A stretch of DNA of 64,000 nt from F1-120-MAGs238 sp964484185 (GCA_964484185.1 CAZAEQ010000017.1:21194-85193), one strand, 5' to 3'. Counted from the first letter of the stretch, positions 1 to 9,367 are shown. Numbers and translations are program-made. Notes: a model not told the origin generated them from the sequence alone.

Positions 1-1
1 T

Positions 2-112
2 CAAGCGTTGAAAGAACTCTCGCCGGGAATGTGCCGCTATTGCGGCTATGACGTGCGATCGATTCGGACCGGTGTGTGCCCGGAATGCGGCGGTGCAATT
101 GAGCAGCAGTGA
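2..112 (+). CDS. C-terminal end of a zinc-ribbon protein (5' end outside window)
   Basis: Only the last 36 codons are visible, in the frame starting at base 2 and ending in TGA at 110-112. They contain CRYCGYDV, then CPECGGAI 10 residues later, a treble-clef/zinc-ribbon pair with two CxxC knuckles. The same kind of tail closes the gene at 643-1821. In planctomycetes such tails often sit at the end of otherwise uncharacterised, frequently membrane-bound, proteins. The function of the missing part cannot be judged. Confidence 0.6.
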   Translation, partial: QALKELSPGMCRYCGYDVRSIRTGVCPECGGAIEQQ

Positions 113-148
113 TCCCGAATAATGAATGAACGAACCGAGGAGTAGACC

Positions 149-634
149 ATGCGATTTGCAATGAAGCAGAAGATGTTGGCGTTTGGTGATGACTACATCG
201 TGAAGAATGATGAAGGCGATGATGTCTATTACATCGATGGGAAAGTCTTCACGCTTCGCGACTCGCTGGATATTCAGGACATGGAAGGGAACGTGGTTGC
301 GACGATTCGCAAACGTATATTCGCGTTGCGGCGGACATATGACATTGAAATCGGCGGGCGAGTGACCACTGTCTACAAACACATGCTCACGTTCTTTCGG
401 TGTTCGTACACAGTGGATGTCCCTGGGCCGGATGATCTGCAGGCGCAGGGGAACTTCCTTGAATACGAGTACACCTTCACAAACGGCGCGGGTGACCAGG
501 TCGGCGAAGTGTCAAAGCGCTGGCTCACAATTCGCGATACGTACACGATCGATGTCGCCGATGGGGTGGACCCGGTAATGATTATCGCATCAGCCGTCGT
601 CATTGATCAATGCTGCCATGAAGATCGGCATTGA
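149..634 (+). CDS. LURP-one-related (LOR/YxjI-like) family protein
   Basis: A 161-residue protein that starts MRFAMKQKM and alternates short beta strands with positions typical of the LURP-one-related fold: YIVKNDEGDDVYYIDGK, then an IRKRIFALRRTYDI segment and a second half ending WLTIRDTYTIDV. The family forms a 12-stranded barrel related to Tubby C-terminal domains; its biochemical role in bacteria is unknown. The length fits the single-domain family. The ATG at 149 is preceded by GAGGAG at 137-142, a good ribosome site. There is no signal peptide or membrane segment, so it is probably cytoplasmic. It converges on the minus-strand gene that ends at 643. Confidence 0.75.
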   Translation: MRFAMKQKMLAFGDDYIVKNDEGDDVYYIDGKVFTLRDSLDIQDMEGNVVATIRKRIFALRRTYDIEIGGRVTTVYKHMLTFFRCSYTVDVPGPDDLQAQGNFLEYEYTFTNGAGDQVGEVSKRWLTIRDTYTIDVADGVDPVMIIASAVVIDQCCHEDRH

Positions 635-642
635 TCACGTGA

Positions 643-1821
643 CTAATGAATGAGTGGTGTCTGGGCAATCTGCGTTGAGCCGATCGGCTCGCCACACTCC
701 GGGCATCTTCCAGCCCGAAGGTCGAGCAATGTGTAGTTGCACTTGATGCAGTGCGGCTCGGCGACGCCTAGAAGGAAAATGATGCCGCAGCCGGTGCAGC
801 GGGATTCGCCAATTCCGGCGTCCTGTTTCTTGGAGCAGCGTGGGCACACCAGACTGATCTGCTTGATATCAACGATGCTTTGAGCTTCGGTAATGACCGC
901 GCGTCGGTTAAACGCTTTGAGGACTGCAATCGCAAGTATGCCGCAGGTTGTGACGATTGCGCCCGCGGCGAGGATTCGAATTGAGAAATCGTCGATTCCA
1001 GAATTGGCCTTGCCGCCGGTAACAAAGTTGACATAAATTGCGACAAAACCAGTGACAATCAGGCTTCCAGTGGTGGCGAGTGCGAGCCAGCGCTGGTTCA
1101 ATGGAAGCGGGAGGCGGAGAAGGATGTTGCTGCCGCCGATGACGGTGGAAATGATCAGGCAGTGGATGATGTTGGTTGGCTCGCCGCCAAGATCGAGCCA
1201 GATTCCAATCAGGCCCATGCAGACCGCGGCCGCGCCGGTGAGTACACCGATCCATCGCCAGTATTTGCGGTCATTGAGTTCGCCAAAGAGGCACGCGCAG
1301 ATTGGGAGCGCTGCGATTGCGAGCATGCCAGCGGATTTGAAGCACTTCTCAGCAATATCGTCGAGGCTTCCGAATTCAAACCAGATGGCAAACACCCAGA
1401 TGAGAAAAACCAGGGTCGAGAATGCGACGCCGGCGATGCCGCACATGCGACCGCCGGGCTGTTTGACAAGAGCGAGGAATCGCAGTGCTGGAACAACGCA
1501 GACGCAGTAGGCGAGAGTGGTAACCGGAAGATGCCAATCGCTTGATCCCAGAACGACTTCTTGCCAGATCGAAGCGAAGCTCAGGCAGAAAGCGATGGTG
1601 ATGGCAAGAAGGATGATCAGACCAGCGGTGCGTTCGGCTTGTACGCCAAGTTTCTTTGATGCAGGGATTGCAATCGCAATCGCGATCGCCGCAACCAGCA
1701 GGGTGCCCGCGACGCGTCCGAGAAATTCGCGGTCATCAAAAAAGATCGTGGCAACGCCCACGAGCGCTGCGAGACCGAGCAATGCGAGAATGGCGTGCAA
1801 AAGGCGGCGTTGAAGAGTCAT
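643..1821 (-). CDS. Polytopic membrane protein with two C-terminal zinc ribbons
   Basis: A 392-residue protein. Residues about 8-320 consist of a succession of hydrophobic helices (roughly eight to nine). The last 70 residues are soluble and carry two four-cysteine modules: CPRCSKK...CTGCG and CIKCNYTLLDLRAGRCPECG. The second module has the planctomycete CxxCxYdL...CPECGE signature also seen at the very start of the window. I do not recognise the membrane part as a transporter or enzyme family. The zinc ribbons probably lie in the cytoplasm and may mediate protein or nucleic-acid contacts (inference). Confidence 0.7.
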   Translation of the reverse strand: MTLQRRLLHAILALLGLAALVGVATIFFDDREFLGRVAGTLLVAAIAIAIAIPASKKLGVQAERTAGLIILLAITIAFCLSFASIWQEVVLGSSDWHLPVTTLAYCVCVVPALRFLALVKQPGGRMCGIAGVAFSTLVFLIWVFAIWFEFGSLDDIAEKCFKSAGMLAIAALPICACLFGELNDRKYWRWIGVLTGAAAVCMGLIGIWLDLGGEPTNIIHCLIISTVIGGSNILLRLPLPLNQRWLALATTGSLIVTGFVAIYVNFVTGGKANSGIDDFSIRILAAGAIVTTCGILAIAVLKAFNRRAVITEAQSIVDIKQISLVCPRCSKKQDAGIGESRCTGCGIIFLLGVAEPHCIKCNYTLLDLRAGRCPECGEPIGSTQIAQTPLIH

Positions 1822-2004
1822 GCTTGCTCCGGGCGGGTGAGCGGGGGGGAGGGGTCGACCAGGGGAGGATAACCACTACCGGCAGAGAGCGCATCTGCCA
1901 GTTTGGCAGGAAAACCGGGCCAGCGAGGTGAAATGAGGTGAAATCGCCGCGGAATTGATGGGTTGGGAGTGAAACCACGGCACGCGTGTTGCAGTCTAAG
2001 GAGG

Positions 2005-2784
2005 ATGATTTCCTGGTTGAACAATTGGCGTCGAAAGCGGATAGAGGCTGAACCGTTCGCGGCGGAGCATCGAGAGGTGTTGTCTGCCCAGTGGTCGGCG
2101 TGGGATGCGTTGACGCCTGAGTCGCGTGCAGACCTAGAGAATCTGGTGAAGGTCTTCGTGCACGAAAAGGAATTCGAAGGGTGCAGGGGCTTGAAGGTCA
2201 CCGATGCGATGAAGGTGTTGATCGCGGCCCAGGCGTGCATGTTGATCTTGAACAAGCCTGGGGATGTCTTTCCACTGTGTGACACGGTGCTGGTGTACCC
2301 AGAAAAATTTACGCGTGTGCAGAAGTCGATCGGACCCGGCGGGTTGGTCACCGAGACCGATGTGGTTGTGAGCGGCGAAAGCTGGAACGGCCTGTGGGGA
2401 GGCGGCGGTGGCGGGCCAGTGGTGCTTAGCTGGGCAGATGTGGTACAAGGTGCGGCTGGAATCGATGGTCGCAACGTGGTCTATCACGAATTTGCACACC
2501 AACTCGATGGACTGAATGGCGCGATGGATGGAGTACCTGCGCTCGGAGACAAAGGCGCCGAAATGGACTTCGCCAAGGCAATGGGCACCGAGTTCTCAAT
2601 GCTGCGCCAGCAGATGGCACGGGGCGGCCCGCTCTTCATGCACCCCTACGGAGGCACGAATCCTGCGGAGTTTTTCGCGGTTGGGACCGAGAAGTATTTT
2701 GGAATGGCCGAGCGCGGTCAGCATGAAAACTCGAATTGGACCAGAAACATGGACCGCGTGTACGGCTTTGACGTTCAGGCGTAA
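2005..2784 (+). CDS. mtfA: MtfA-type zinc metallopeptidase (M90 family)
   Basis: About 260 residues. The centre holds HEFAHQLDGLNGAMDGVP, an HExxH-like zinc motif in the MtfA form H-E-x-x-H-x-L-D, followed near the C-terminus by GGTNPAEFFAVGTEKYF, which supplies the third zinc-ligand region (E in AEFFA). Upstream, VLVYPEKF and VLSWADV match MtfA landmarks. E. coli MtfA is an aminopeptidase that binds the glucose repressor Mlc; no Mlc is in this window, so only the peptidase assignment is transferable. The start is unsettled. ATG 2005 directly abuts an AAGGAGG at 1998-2004, whereas TTG 2017 sits 12 bases after it. An upstream ATG at 1963 in the same frame adds an unlike leader. Confidence 0.85.
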   Translation: MISWLNNWRRKRIEAEPFAAEHREVLSAQWSAWDALTPESRADLENLVKVFVHEKEFEGCRGLKVTDAMKVLIAAQACMLILNKPGDVFPLCDTVLVYPEKFTRVQKSIGPGGLVTETDVVVSGESWNGLWGGGGGGPVVLSWADVVQGAAGIDGRNVVYHEFAHQLDGLNGAMDGVPALGDKGAEMDFAKAMGTEFSMLRQQMARGGPLFMHPYGGTNPAEFFAVGTEKYFGMAERGQHENSNWTRNMDRVYGFDVQA

Positions 2785-3188
2785 ATGTCGAGATTGCCGC
2801 CAAGCAGCGGCATGGGTTCGCAGCGAACAGCCTGTTTCCGAGGCAGGTTTGCGAGATACATAGAAAACGGCAGTACCGTAGTTTTGCTGGCAAGAAGCTC
2901 GCGAGAGAGCTGATTGTCGGCTTTCAGCACTTTTGAAAACGGCGGGACGCGTCTGGAGTGATGCGGATCGCGATTGCTTGACCAGCACCGAAGCGGTACG
3001 GCAGGTGTGTGGCTGCTTTGGCTAGAGATCGGGCGCATGGAAAGCCAAGAGACAACGAGAATGCCTGAAACTTGTGGCTTATAAATGCGGGTCTGGCACG
3101 CGAATTTCGAGGGTTGCCCGTTGCGGATGGTGCATCTGTAACGAGTGTTGCGGCGGGGCAACGCGGGTTGTGGGTTTTGGAGCAAGAG
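2785..3188. other. 404-base gap with a possible frameshifted gene remnant on the minus strand
   Basis: No intact gene is evident between mtfA and queA. On the minus strand a frame reading YRFGAGQAIAIRITPDAS stops at 2924. A second frame picks up there with VLKADNQLSRELLASKTTVL, ends GGNLDIYA, and stops in TGA inside the end of mtfA. The join reads like one protein broken by a frameshift, or the C-terminal end of a lost gene. I do not recognise the family. Without comparison to relatives this could be chance. Confidence 0.25.
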
Positions 3189-4301
3189 ATGTTGCGGACG
3201 AGTGAGCTTGAGTACGAGCTGCCGGAGGAGCTGGTAGCCACGCGCGCAGCCGAACCCAGAGACTCAGCGCGGTTGATGGTGGTAAGTCGAAGCGATCCAA
3301 AGGTGCTTGAACACGCGTTTGTCCGGGATATCGCAAAGTTCTTGAAGAGCGGTGATCGGCTCGTGCTTAATTCGACGCGGGTGTTGCGGGCCCGGCTCGT
3401 TGGCAAAAAGCCCAGCGGCGGCAAGGTTGAAGGGCTTTTTCTCTCGGCTCCCTCGGGAGATGAGTGGATTGTGATGCTGGGCGCAAGTCACCTTCACGAA
3501 GGCACGCGTGTCGATCTGATGCTCGAAGATGAGTCGCCCAGCGGTGTTTGGCTGGAACTGAAGCAAAAACTGATCGATGAACCCGGTGCGTGGCGAGTGC
3601 AGGTGCACGGAGCTGGCGCAGGGGCCGCGGCGGAACTGGAACGGGTGGGACGGACGCCTTTGCCGCCGTACATTTTGAAATCGCGGAAACGTCACGAGAT
3701 CGCAGTCGCCGATGGTGAGGATCGCGCCCGGTATCAGACCGTCTTCGCCTCGGCCGCCAACCCCGTGAGTGAATCGCTGGGTTCGGTCGCAGCGCCGACA
3801 GCAGGATTGCATTTCACGCCGCAGTTGCTGGAGGATTTGAAGCTCCGCGGCGTGACCAAGTCTGAAGTGGTGCTACATGTAGGTACTGGAACTTTTCGGA
3901 GCGTCGAAACTGAAACGGTCGAAGCCCACCCGATGCACAGCGAATTGTGCAGCCTGAGTCAGGCAACACGAGAGGAAATCGGCCAAACGCGGGCGGCCGG
4001 CGGCCGGGTGTTCTGCGTGGGGACAACTTCTGCACGAACTGTGGAAAGTTTCGCACAAGCAGGTAGTTCTCAGGAAGAGTGGATGCACACCCGAATCCTG
4101 ATCTCCCCCGGGTACCAGTGGCAGTGGACCAATGGCATGTTGACCAACTTTCACTTGCCCAGGTCGACTCTGATGGCGATGATCGGCTCGCTGCTGGAAG
4201 AAAGCGGCGGTGTTGCCCGGCTTCGTGAGTTGTACGCAATCGCGGTCGCTCAGCGCTATCGCTTTTACTCCTTTGGCGATGCCATGTTGATCGTGCCGTA
4301 A
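3189..4301 (+). CDS. queA: S-adenosylmethionine:tRNA ribosyltransferase-isomerase QueA
   Basis: A 370-residue protein matching QueA along its length: LEYELPEELVATRAAEPRDSAR at the start, VLNSTRVLRARL, GRTPLPPYI, RYQTVFA, SVAAPTAGLHFT, VGTGTFRSV, VGTTSARTVES and TNFHLPRSTLMAM. QueA transfers and isomerises the ribosyl group of SAM onto 7-aminomethyl-7-deazaguanine in tRNA, giving epoxyqueuosine at wobble position 34. ATG 3189 is chosen because the homologous N-terminus begins here and GGAG lies at 3179-3182; the frame is open for 39 codons further upstream without family similarity. No other queuosine gene is in the window. Confidence 0.95.
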   Translation: MLRTSELEYELPEELVATRAAEPRDSARLMVVSRSDPKVLEHAFVRDIAKFLKSGDRLVLNSTRVLRARLVGKKPSGGKVEGLFLSAPSGDEWIVMLGASHLHEGTRVDLMLEDESPSGVWLELKQKLIDEPGAWRVQVHGAGAGAAAELERVGRTPLPPYILKSRKRHEIAVADGEDRARYQTVFASAANPVSESLGSVAAPTAGLHFTPQLLEDLKLRGVTKSEVVLHVGTGTFRSVETETVEAHPMHSELCSLSQATREEIGQTRAAGGRVFCVGTTSARTVESFAQAGSSQEEWMHTRILISPGYQWQWTNGMLTNFHLPRSTLMAMIGSLLEESGGVARLRELYAIAVAQRYRFYSFGDAMLIVP

Positions 4302-4389
4302 TAGTCTGGAAAAGTGGCAAGAAACACGCGATTTGACCGATACGATTCCCTCGACGGCTGCTGATCTTCAAAGAGCGAGAGGGGCGGGA

Positions 4390-5937
4390 ATGGACCTTGA
4401 AGAACTCATCAAAGGGCTGGATGTCCGCATGACCCGCGGCGGAGCCATGCCATCGGTTCGAGTCTGCGACTTGACCGAAGACAGCCGCACGGTCGTCCCC
4501 GGTTCACTCTTCGTCGCTCGCTCAGGCACCAAAGATGATGGCCGCAAGTATGTCGCCGATGCGATTGCGGCGGGCGCTGCCGCGGTCCTTGCAGAAGATG
4601 GCACCGACAGCAGTTCTGCTTCAGCTGTCCCCGTCGTACTCACCAAAAACGTTGCACAGATATCCGGACAAATCGCGGAGCGTTTCTATGGCAACCCATC
4701 GAAGAAACTGAAACTCGCGGGCGTGACCGGGACCAATGGCAAGACCACAACCACGTGGCTGGCCTGGCAGATCCTGAATCACGCCGGTGTTCGCACGGGA
4801 TTAATCGGTACCTGCACAGTCGATGATGGCCGTGAATGTGCCGCGGCTCACATGACGACTCTGCCCGCAATCGAAACCAGCCGAGCGCTCTCAACGATGC
4901 TCGAGGCAGGCTGCACCGCGTGCGTGATGGAGACGTCAAGTCACTCGCTCGATCAACATCGGGTTACAGCACTTGATTTCGATGTTGCCGTGTTTACCAA
5001 CCTCACTGGCGACCATCTCGATTATCACAAGACCATGGAGCACTACGCCGCTGCGAAAGCATCGCTCTTTGCGTTGCTTCCCCCGACCGGCGTTGCGATC
5101 GTCAATGCGGAAGATGAACACGCGGCAGAAATGGTGAAGAACTGCAAGGCAAAAATCATTTCCTGCAGAGTTGGCGAGAAGGCTGATGCGTCGATTCAAC
5201 TTCTGTCTACCTCGCTGCAGCAGATGCATATGGAACTCGATGGTCCGTGGGGAAATATTCAGACAACCCTCGCGCTCATCGGTCGCTACAACCTGATGAA
5301 CGCTCTGCAGGCCGCCGCGATCTGTCATGAATTCGGTCTTACGGCTGATCAGATCGCCGCAGGCATGGCCGCGGCGACCGCACCTCCCGGTCGCCTCGAA
5401 CGAGTCAGCACCCCTGATGACGAGATCGTTGTCCTGGTCGATTACGCCCACACCGATGATGGGCTGAAGAATGCAGTTCATGCGGTCCGAGAGGCCATGA
5501 AAGCGTCCCGTCATAGCGGGCGCCTGATCTGCATATTTGGCTGCGGCGGCGATCGCGATGCCACCAAACGCCCGCGCATGGGCCGTGTTGCAAGTGATCT
5601 TGCTGATGAAGTCGTGATTACGAGTGACAATCCAAGACGCGAACAGCCCAGCGCGATCATCAATCAGATTCTCAGCGGCATCGATGCCAATCATCGCAAA
5701 CACATTCAGATACACGAAGACCGCGCCATCGCCATTGCTACGACAATCGATGAAGCACGCGAAGGCGACGTCATCATCGTCGCCGGAAAAGGCCACGAAA
5801 CTATGCAGATTCTGCCCGATGGCAAGGGCGGAACGCGCACCATTCACTTCGATGACCGCGAAGTCGCCCGCGCAGCGCTGAAAGATCGCCGCGATGCACA
5901 CTCACAAAAGTCCCACGGAAAGGCAGGGAAGCCTTGA
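4390..5937 (+). CDS. murE: UDP-MurNAc-L-Ala-D-Glu:meso-diaminopimelate ligase MurE
   Basis: A Mur ligase of about 515 residues. The ATP site GVTGTNGKTTTTW has its lysine at residue 118. TTLPAIE and METSSHSLDQHR follow, then a central-domain NLTGDHLDYH and the C-terminal VDYAHTDDGLKNAV. DNPR at residues 413-416 is the signature of enzymes that add meso-diaminopimelate rather than lysine. The product is the UDP-MurNAc-tripeptide used by MurF. I prefer ATG 4390 (MDLEELIKGL, preceded by GAGAGGGGCGGG); an in-frame TTG at 4333 would add 19 residues. The stop overlaps the murF start by four bases, indicating translational coupling. Confidence 0.95.
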   Translation: MDLEELIKGLDVRMTRGGAMPSVRVCDLTEDSRTVVPGSLFVARSGTKDDGRKYVADAIAAGAAAVLAEDGTDSSSASAVPVVLTKNVAQISGQIAERFYGNPSKKLKLAGVTGTNGKTTTTWLAWQILNHAGVRTGLIGTCTVDDGRECAAAHMTTLPAIETSRALSTMLEAGCTACVMETSSHSLDQHRVTALDFDVAVFTNLTGDHLDYHKTMEHYAAAKASLFALLPPTGVAIVNAEDEHAAEMVKNCKAKIISCRVGEKADASIQLLSTSLQQMHMELDGPWGNIQTTLALIGRYNLMNALQAAAICHEFGLTADQIAAGMAAATAPPGRLERVSTPDDEIVVLVDYAHTDDGLKNAVHAVREAMKASRHSGRLICIFGCGGDRDATKRPRMGRVASDLADEVVITSDNPRREQPSAIINQILSGIDANHRKHIQIHEDRAIAIATTIDEAREGDVIIVAGKGHETMQILPDGKGGTRTIHFDDREVARAALKDRRDAHSQKSHGKAGKP

Positions 5938-7427
5938 ATCTGTTCTGGTCTCTGGAAAATGTAAAATCGGCCCTTGGCGGCACCTGGCTCGCCCGCCCCG
6001 AAGTCCCGTCCCGGGCTGCGCTCGGCGGCGCGAGCATCGATACCCGCACCATCAAACCTGGTGAGATCTTCTTCGCGTTCCGCGGCGAGAAAGTCGATGG
6101 TCACACGTTTGTCGAGGCCGCCCTCGAAAAGGGCGCAGGTCTGATCGTCATCGATCGTCTCGAATCACTTCCCGCCGGACTCCTCAAACGCATCGCGACA
6201 ACGCACGCCGTCGTCCAGGTCCCCGACACTGGCGCAGCGCTCATCAAAGTCGGCGCGGCGTATCGCAAGACTCTCGAAAATACGAAGGTCATCGCAGTCG
6301 GCGGCTCTAATGGCAAGACGACCACGACACGCATTATCCATAAGGTTCTCGCCAGTGCTCTGCGTGGCGCGGCATCACCCAAGAGTTTTAACAACTCGAT
6401 CGGCGTCCCGCTCACCATTCTGCAAGCCAAGCCTACCGATCAGTTCCTGCTCTGTGAGATCGGAACCAATTCCCCCGGCGAAATCGCAGCGCTGGCAGAA
6501 GTACTTCAGCCCGACATCGCGGTTATCACCAGCATTGGCCGCGAACATTTGGAGCTTCTTGGCTCCATCGAAGGTGTTGCACGCGAAGAGGCTTCGTTGT
6601 TGCAGAGCCTCCGGCCGCATGGGTGTGCCATTCTGAATGCTGATGCGCCGTGTCTGGCTGATGCGGCAAAGCGAGCGATTTCTGATGGTCGTGCCAAGAA
6701 CCACACCGTTATCACCTTCGGTGCAGCGCCGACGGCGGACCTTCGACTCACGCACGTCGCATCGTCCATCGATGGTCTTGTACTCACGCTGAATGGCAAT
6801 ATCGATATTCGGGTTCCACTTCTGGGCGAGCACAATGCACTGAATACAGCTGCGGCCTTTGCGGTCGGACGTCGGATGGGATTGTCTCACGAGCAGATCG
6901 TTGTTGCTCTGGCCACTGTTCGCGGCCCGGAAATGCGGATGGAACTCAACCATCTGTCGCTCGATGCTCAGCCGCTCACCATTATCAATGATGCTTACAA
7001 CGCGAACCCTGATTCGATGGCGGCGGGCCTCAACGCGTTTGCCCAGCTCACTCGCAACAGCAATCGGCGGCGGGTGATTGTTTTGGGGAACATGCTGGAA
7101 CTTGGGGAAGATGCTCCGGCCATGCATGCTGAAGTTGGCGAGCTTTTGTGTGGGCTCACTTGCGTGGACCTGCTTGTCTGTGTTGGGAACCTGATGGATT
7201 CTGCCGCAGCTATTGCTGAACGGTGTTTGCCGGCGGCCAAAGTTGTGAGATTTTCTTCGCTTTCTCAGGCGACTGCCGCCGAGATCGCCGGCATGTTCAA
7301 TCCTGGCGACATCATCTTTATCAAGGGTTCTCGCGGCATGGGGCTTGAGCGGGTGCTGAATAGTGCCAAAGATCGGTGCGACTCGCCGCATATTGTGAGC
7401 GGTGTCCGCGGGAAGACTGCAGTGTAA
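5934..7427 (+). CDS. murF: UDP-MurNAc-tripeptide:D-Ala-D-Ala ligase MurF
   Basis: A 497-residue Mur ligase. The N-terminal MurF domain has ASIDTRTIKPGEIFFAFRGE. The ATP loop VGGSNGKTTTTRI has its lysine at about 128; FNNSIGVPLTIL and EIGTNSPGEI follow, the latter typical of MurF rather than MurE. The C-terminal part contains INDAYNANPDSM and VLGNMLELGE. The enzyme adds D-Ala-D-Ala to the UDP-MurNAc-tripeptide, making the pentapeptide substrate of MraY, the next gene. The start is a TTG at 5934 overlapping the murE stop (TTGA), with AGGGAAG just upstream. Ddl, which makes its substrate, is encoded at 61271-62218. Confidence 0.95.
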   Translation: MNLFWSLENVKSALGGTWLARPEVPSRAALGGASIDTRTIKPGEIFFAFRGEKVDGHTFVEAALEKGAGLIVIDRLESLPAGLLKRIATTHAVVQVPDTGAALIKVGAAYRKTLENTKVIAVGGSNGKTTTTRIIHKVLASALRGAASPKSFNNSIGVPLTILQAKPTDQFLLCEIGTNSPGEIAALAEVLQPDIAVITSIGREHLELLGSIEGVAREEASLLQSLRPHGCAILNADAPCLADAAKRAISDGRAKNHTVITFGAAPTADLRLTHVASSIDGLVLTLNGNIDIRVPLLGEHNALNTAAAFAVGRRMGLSHEQIVVALATVRGPEMRMELNHLSLDAQPLTIINDAYNANPDSMAAGLNAFAQLTRNSNRRRVIVLGNMLELGEDAPAMHAEVGELLCGLTCVDLLVCVGNLMDSAAAIAERCLPAAKVVRFSSLSQATAAEIAGMFNPGDIIFIKGSRGMGLERVLNSAKDRCDSPHIVSGVRGKTAV

Positions 7428-7450
7428 ATCTCTGAAGGGGCCTTGAACGG

Positions 7451-8719
7451 ATGCTTCTATGGCTCGAACATTATTTTGGTGAAGGTCTGTCGCGGATCGG
7501 TATGTACCCGCGGCCATTGGAACAGGTTCAGTTCCGGGCCCTTGCCGCTACTTGTCTTTCATTCTTCATTGTCTTGTGGTTTGGCAAACGCACGATCAAG
7601 TGGCTGAAGAAAATGAAGATCGGGGATTCGGGTATTGCCGATGTCGCGGCACTTGCTGAGGCCGCCAACGCCAAGAAGAACACGCCGACCATGGGCGGCA
7701 TTCTGATTGCCGCGGCGATCGCTGGTTCCACGATCCTGCTCGCAGATCTTTCTACTTCGTATATACACCAGGCACTGATCGTGCTCGCGTGGCTTGCCGC
7801 GGTTGGTGCCTCGGATGACTGGTTGAAACTTACTGCGGCTCGAAGAGGTACTGGTCGGCAGGGTCTTTACTCATGGGAGAAGTTTGTTTTCCAGCTTGGT
7901 GTTGGCGCGCTTATTGGGTATTTTGCCTATTCCAGCGGCATTCCGCTGAAGAGCGATGCGATGCCGGTGAACAATGGGCCGGTTGTTGCACACGTTCTAA
8001 ACTTGCCCGGTCAGAAAACCTATGTTCCATACGACGCCGACAAAGAGCGCAAAACTCCGACGTTCAACCCCGCGCCCAACCAAACTCAAGTCGTCACACT
8101 TGCTGATGCTCGCAAACTCGCACCGGCACAAGGTCTGACATACTTGCCGCGGTGGGCGTACATGCTGATTGCGATGCTGATGATCGCGGGCATCAGCAAT
8201 GCGCTCAATATTACAGATGGAATGGATGGTCTGGCGGCAGGCGTCTCGACTGCGGTTTCGATAGGCATGGTGATTCTGACGTTGATCGCCGGCACGGTGG
8301 GGATGGCTACGTATTTGCTTGTGCCTTTTGTGCCAGGGTCGGATGAGTTGGCTGTTGTTGCGGGCGCGATGGTTGGCGCTTGCTTAGGGTTTTTGTGGTG
8401 GAACTGCTCGCCTGCGCAGGTGTTCATGGGGGATACGGGGAGTTTGTGTCTGGGCGGGCTTGTGGGGTTCATGGCTTCGGTCATTCGGCAGGAGTTTGTG
8501 ATTCTGCTGATGTGCGGCGTGTTTTTGCTGGAGCTCGGCAGCGTGGTAATGCAGGTTGGGTTCTTTAAGATCACCAAGGGTCAGCGCATTTTCAAGTGTG
8601 CGCCTATCCATCATCATTTTCATATGAGTGGATGGACGGAGCAGCAGGTGGTGGCAAGGGCTTGGGTGGTGAGTGTTTTGCTGGTGGTGCTTGCGCTGGC
8701 GACGATTAAGGTGCGGTAG
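7451..8719 (+). CDS. mraY: Phospho-N-acetylmuramoyl-pentapeptide transferase MraY, with an enlarged loop
   Basis: A 422-residue polytopic membrane enzyme that moves phospho-MurNAc-pentapeptide onto undecaprenyl phosphate (lipid I). MraY landmarks are KKNTPTMGGIL (76-85), the aspartate pair in GASDDWLKL (122-123), NITDGMDGLA (253-262), GDTGSLCLGG and PIHHHFHMSGW near the end. The protein is longer than the usual 320-370 residues because of a hydrophilic stretch at about 165-234, between two membrane helices and before TDGMDG, rich in Pro, Asn and Lys. It is 23 bases after murF, so almost certainly co-transcribed with murE-murF. murD, murG and ftsW do not follow. Confidence 0.94.
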   Translation: MLLWLEHYFGEGLSRIGMYPRPLEQVQFRALAATCLSFFIVLWFGKRTIKWLKKMKIGDSGIADVAALAEAANAKKNTPTMGGILIAAAIAGSTILLADLSTSYIHQALIVLAWLAAVGASDDWLKLTAARRGTGRQGLYSWEKFVFQLGVGALIGYFAYSSGIPLKSDAMPVNNGPVVAHVLNLPGQKTYVPYDADKERKTPTFNPAPNQTQVVTLADARKLAPAQGLTYLPRWAYMLIAMLMIAGISNALNITDGMDGLAAGVSTAVSIGMVILTLIAGTVGMATYLLVPFVPGSDELAVVAGAMVGACLGFLWWNCSPAQVFMGDTGSLCLGGLVGFMASVIRQEFVILLMCGVFLLELGSVVMQVGFFKITKGQRIFKCAPIHHHFHMSGWTEQQVVARAWVVSVLLVVLALATIKVR

Positions 8720-8752
8720 TGCAATTGAATTCCGGCATTGTTACCATCCACC

Positions 8753-9328
8753 ATGGCTGATCCCTCGCCCAAGGAACTCAAATCCATAAGTGCTTCGATG
8801 AAGAAACTTCGAGCGGTTGCGCCGCGGGAGAACTTTGACTCACGCGTCGCGAGAATTGAAGGAATCCTCGGCTACCCACTTCCGCCGCAGTACAAATACT
8901 GGCTGTCAATCTGCGGCGAGTGCTACGTCGAACCGCTCATGATGAGTTTCTATTCAGACTGTTTTCAGAAGGATCAGCGATTCGTTCAACATCACAAGAG
9001 CGAAATTGCCCAAGTGCTTGACGTTCTTCATTGGCTTCGTGAACACGGTATTCCATTGGTCGGGGACGGTTGCGGCAATTTCTACATGATCATGGTCAAA
9101 CATCCCATGCAACCCATCGTGTTTGTCGAAGCCACATGCGCGGACGAGATTTCGCATGTGGTCTCTAGTTCTCTGGAACGTTTTTTGTCACTCCTTTGCA
9201 AGACAGTCAAACATCCAGATCAAGAAATGGCTTGGTGCAAGAAAGAGTTTTTGTTTGAACATGATCCTGCGCTCGAGCAATGTTCGGATATTCCTTACAT
9301 CTGGTCGGATGAGCCGGGAAATTCCTAG
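8753..9328 (+). CDS. SMI1/KNR4 (SUKH) family protein
   Basis: A 191-residue cytoplasmic protein. IEGILGYPLPPQYKYWLSICG in the first third and HGIPLVGDGCGNFYMI in the middle are typical SUKH-fold landmarks, followed by PIVFVEATCADEISHVVSSS and the helix SLERFLSLL. SUKH proteins are often immunity proteins for polymorphic toxins, but many are standalone with unknown partners. No toxin gene adjoins this one, so immunity is unproven here. ATG 8753 (MADPSPKE) is favoured; an in-frame start at 8738 would add five residues. It converges on nuoD. Confidence 0.7.
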   Translation: MADPSPKELKSISASMKKLRAVAPRENFDSRVARIEGILGYPLPPQYKYWLSICGECYVEPLMMSFYSDCFQKDQRFVQHHKSEIAQVLDVLHWLREHGIPLVGDGCGNFYMIMVKHPMQPIVFVEATCADEISHVVSSSLERFLSLLCKTVKHPDQEMAWCKKEFLFEHDPALEQCSDIPYIWSDEPGNS

Positions 9329-9367
9329 TCTGTTCGTGAATATATAACGTTTGATTACATCTACAGA

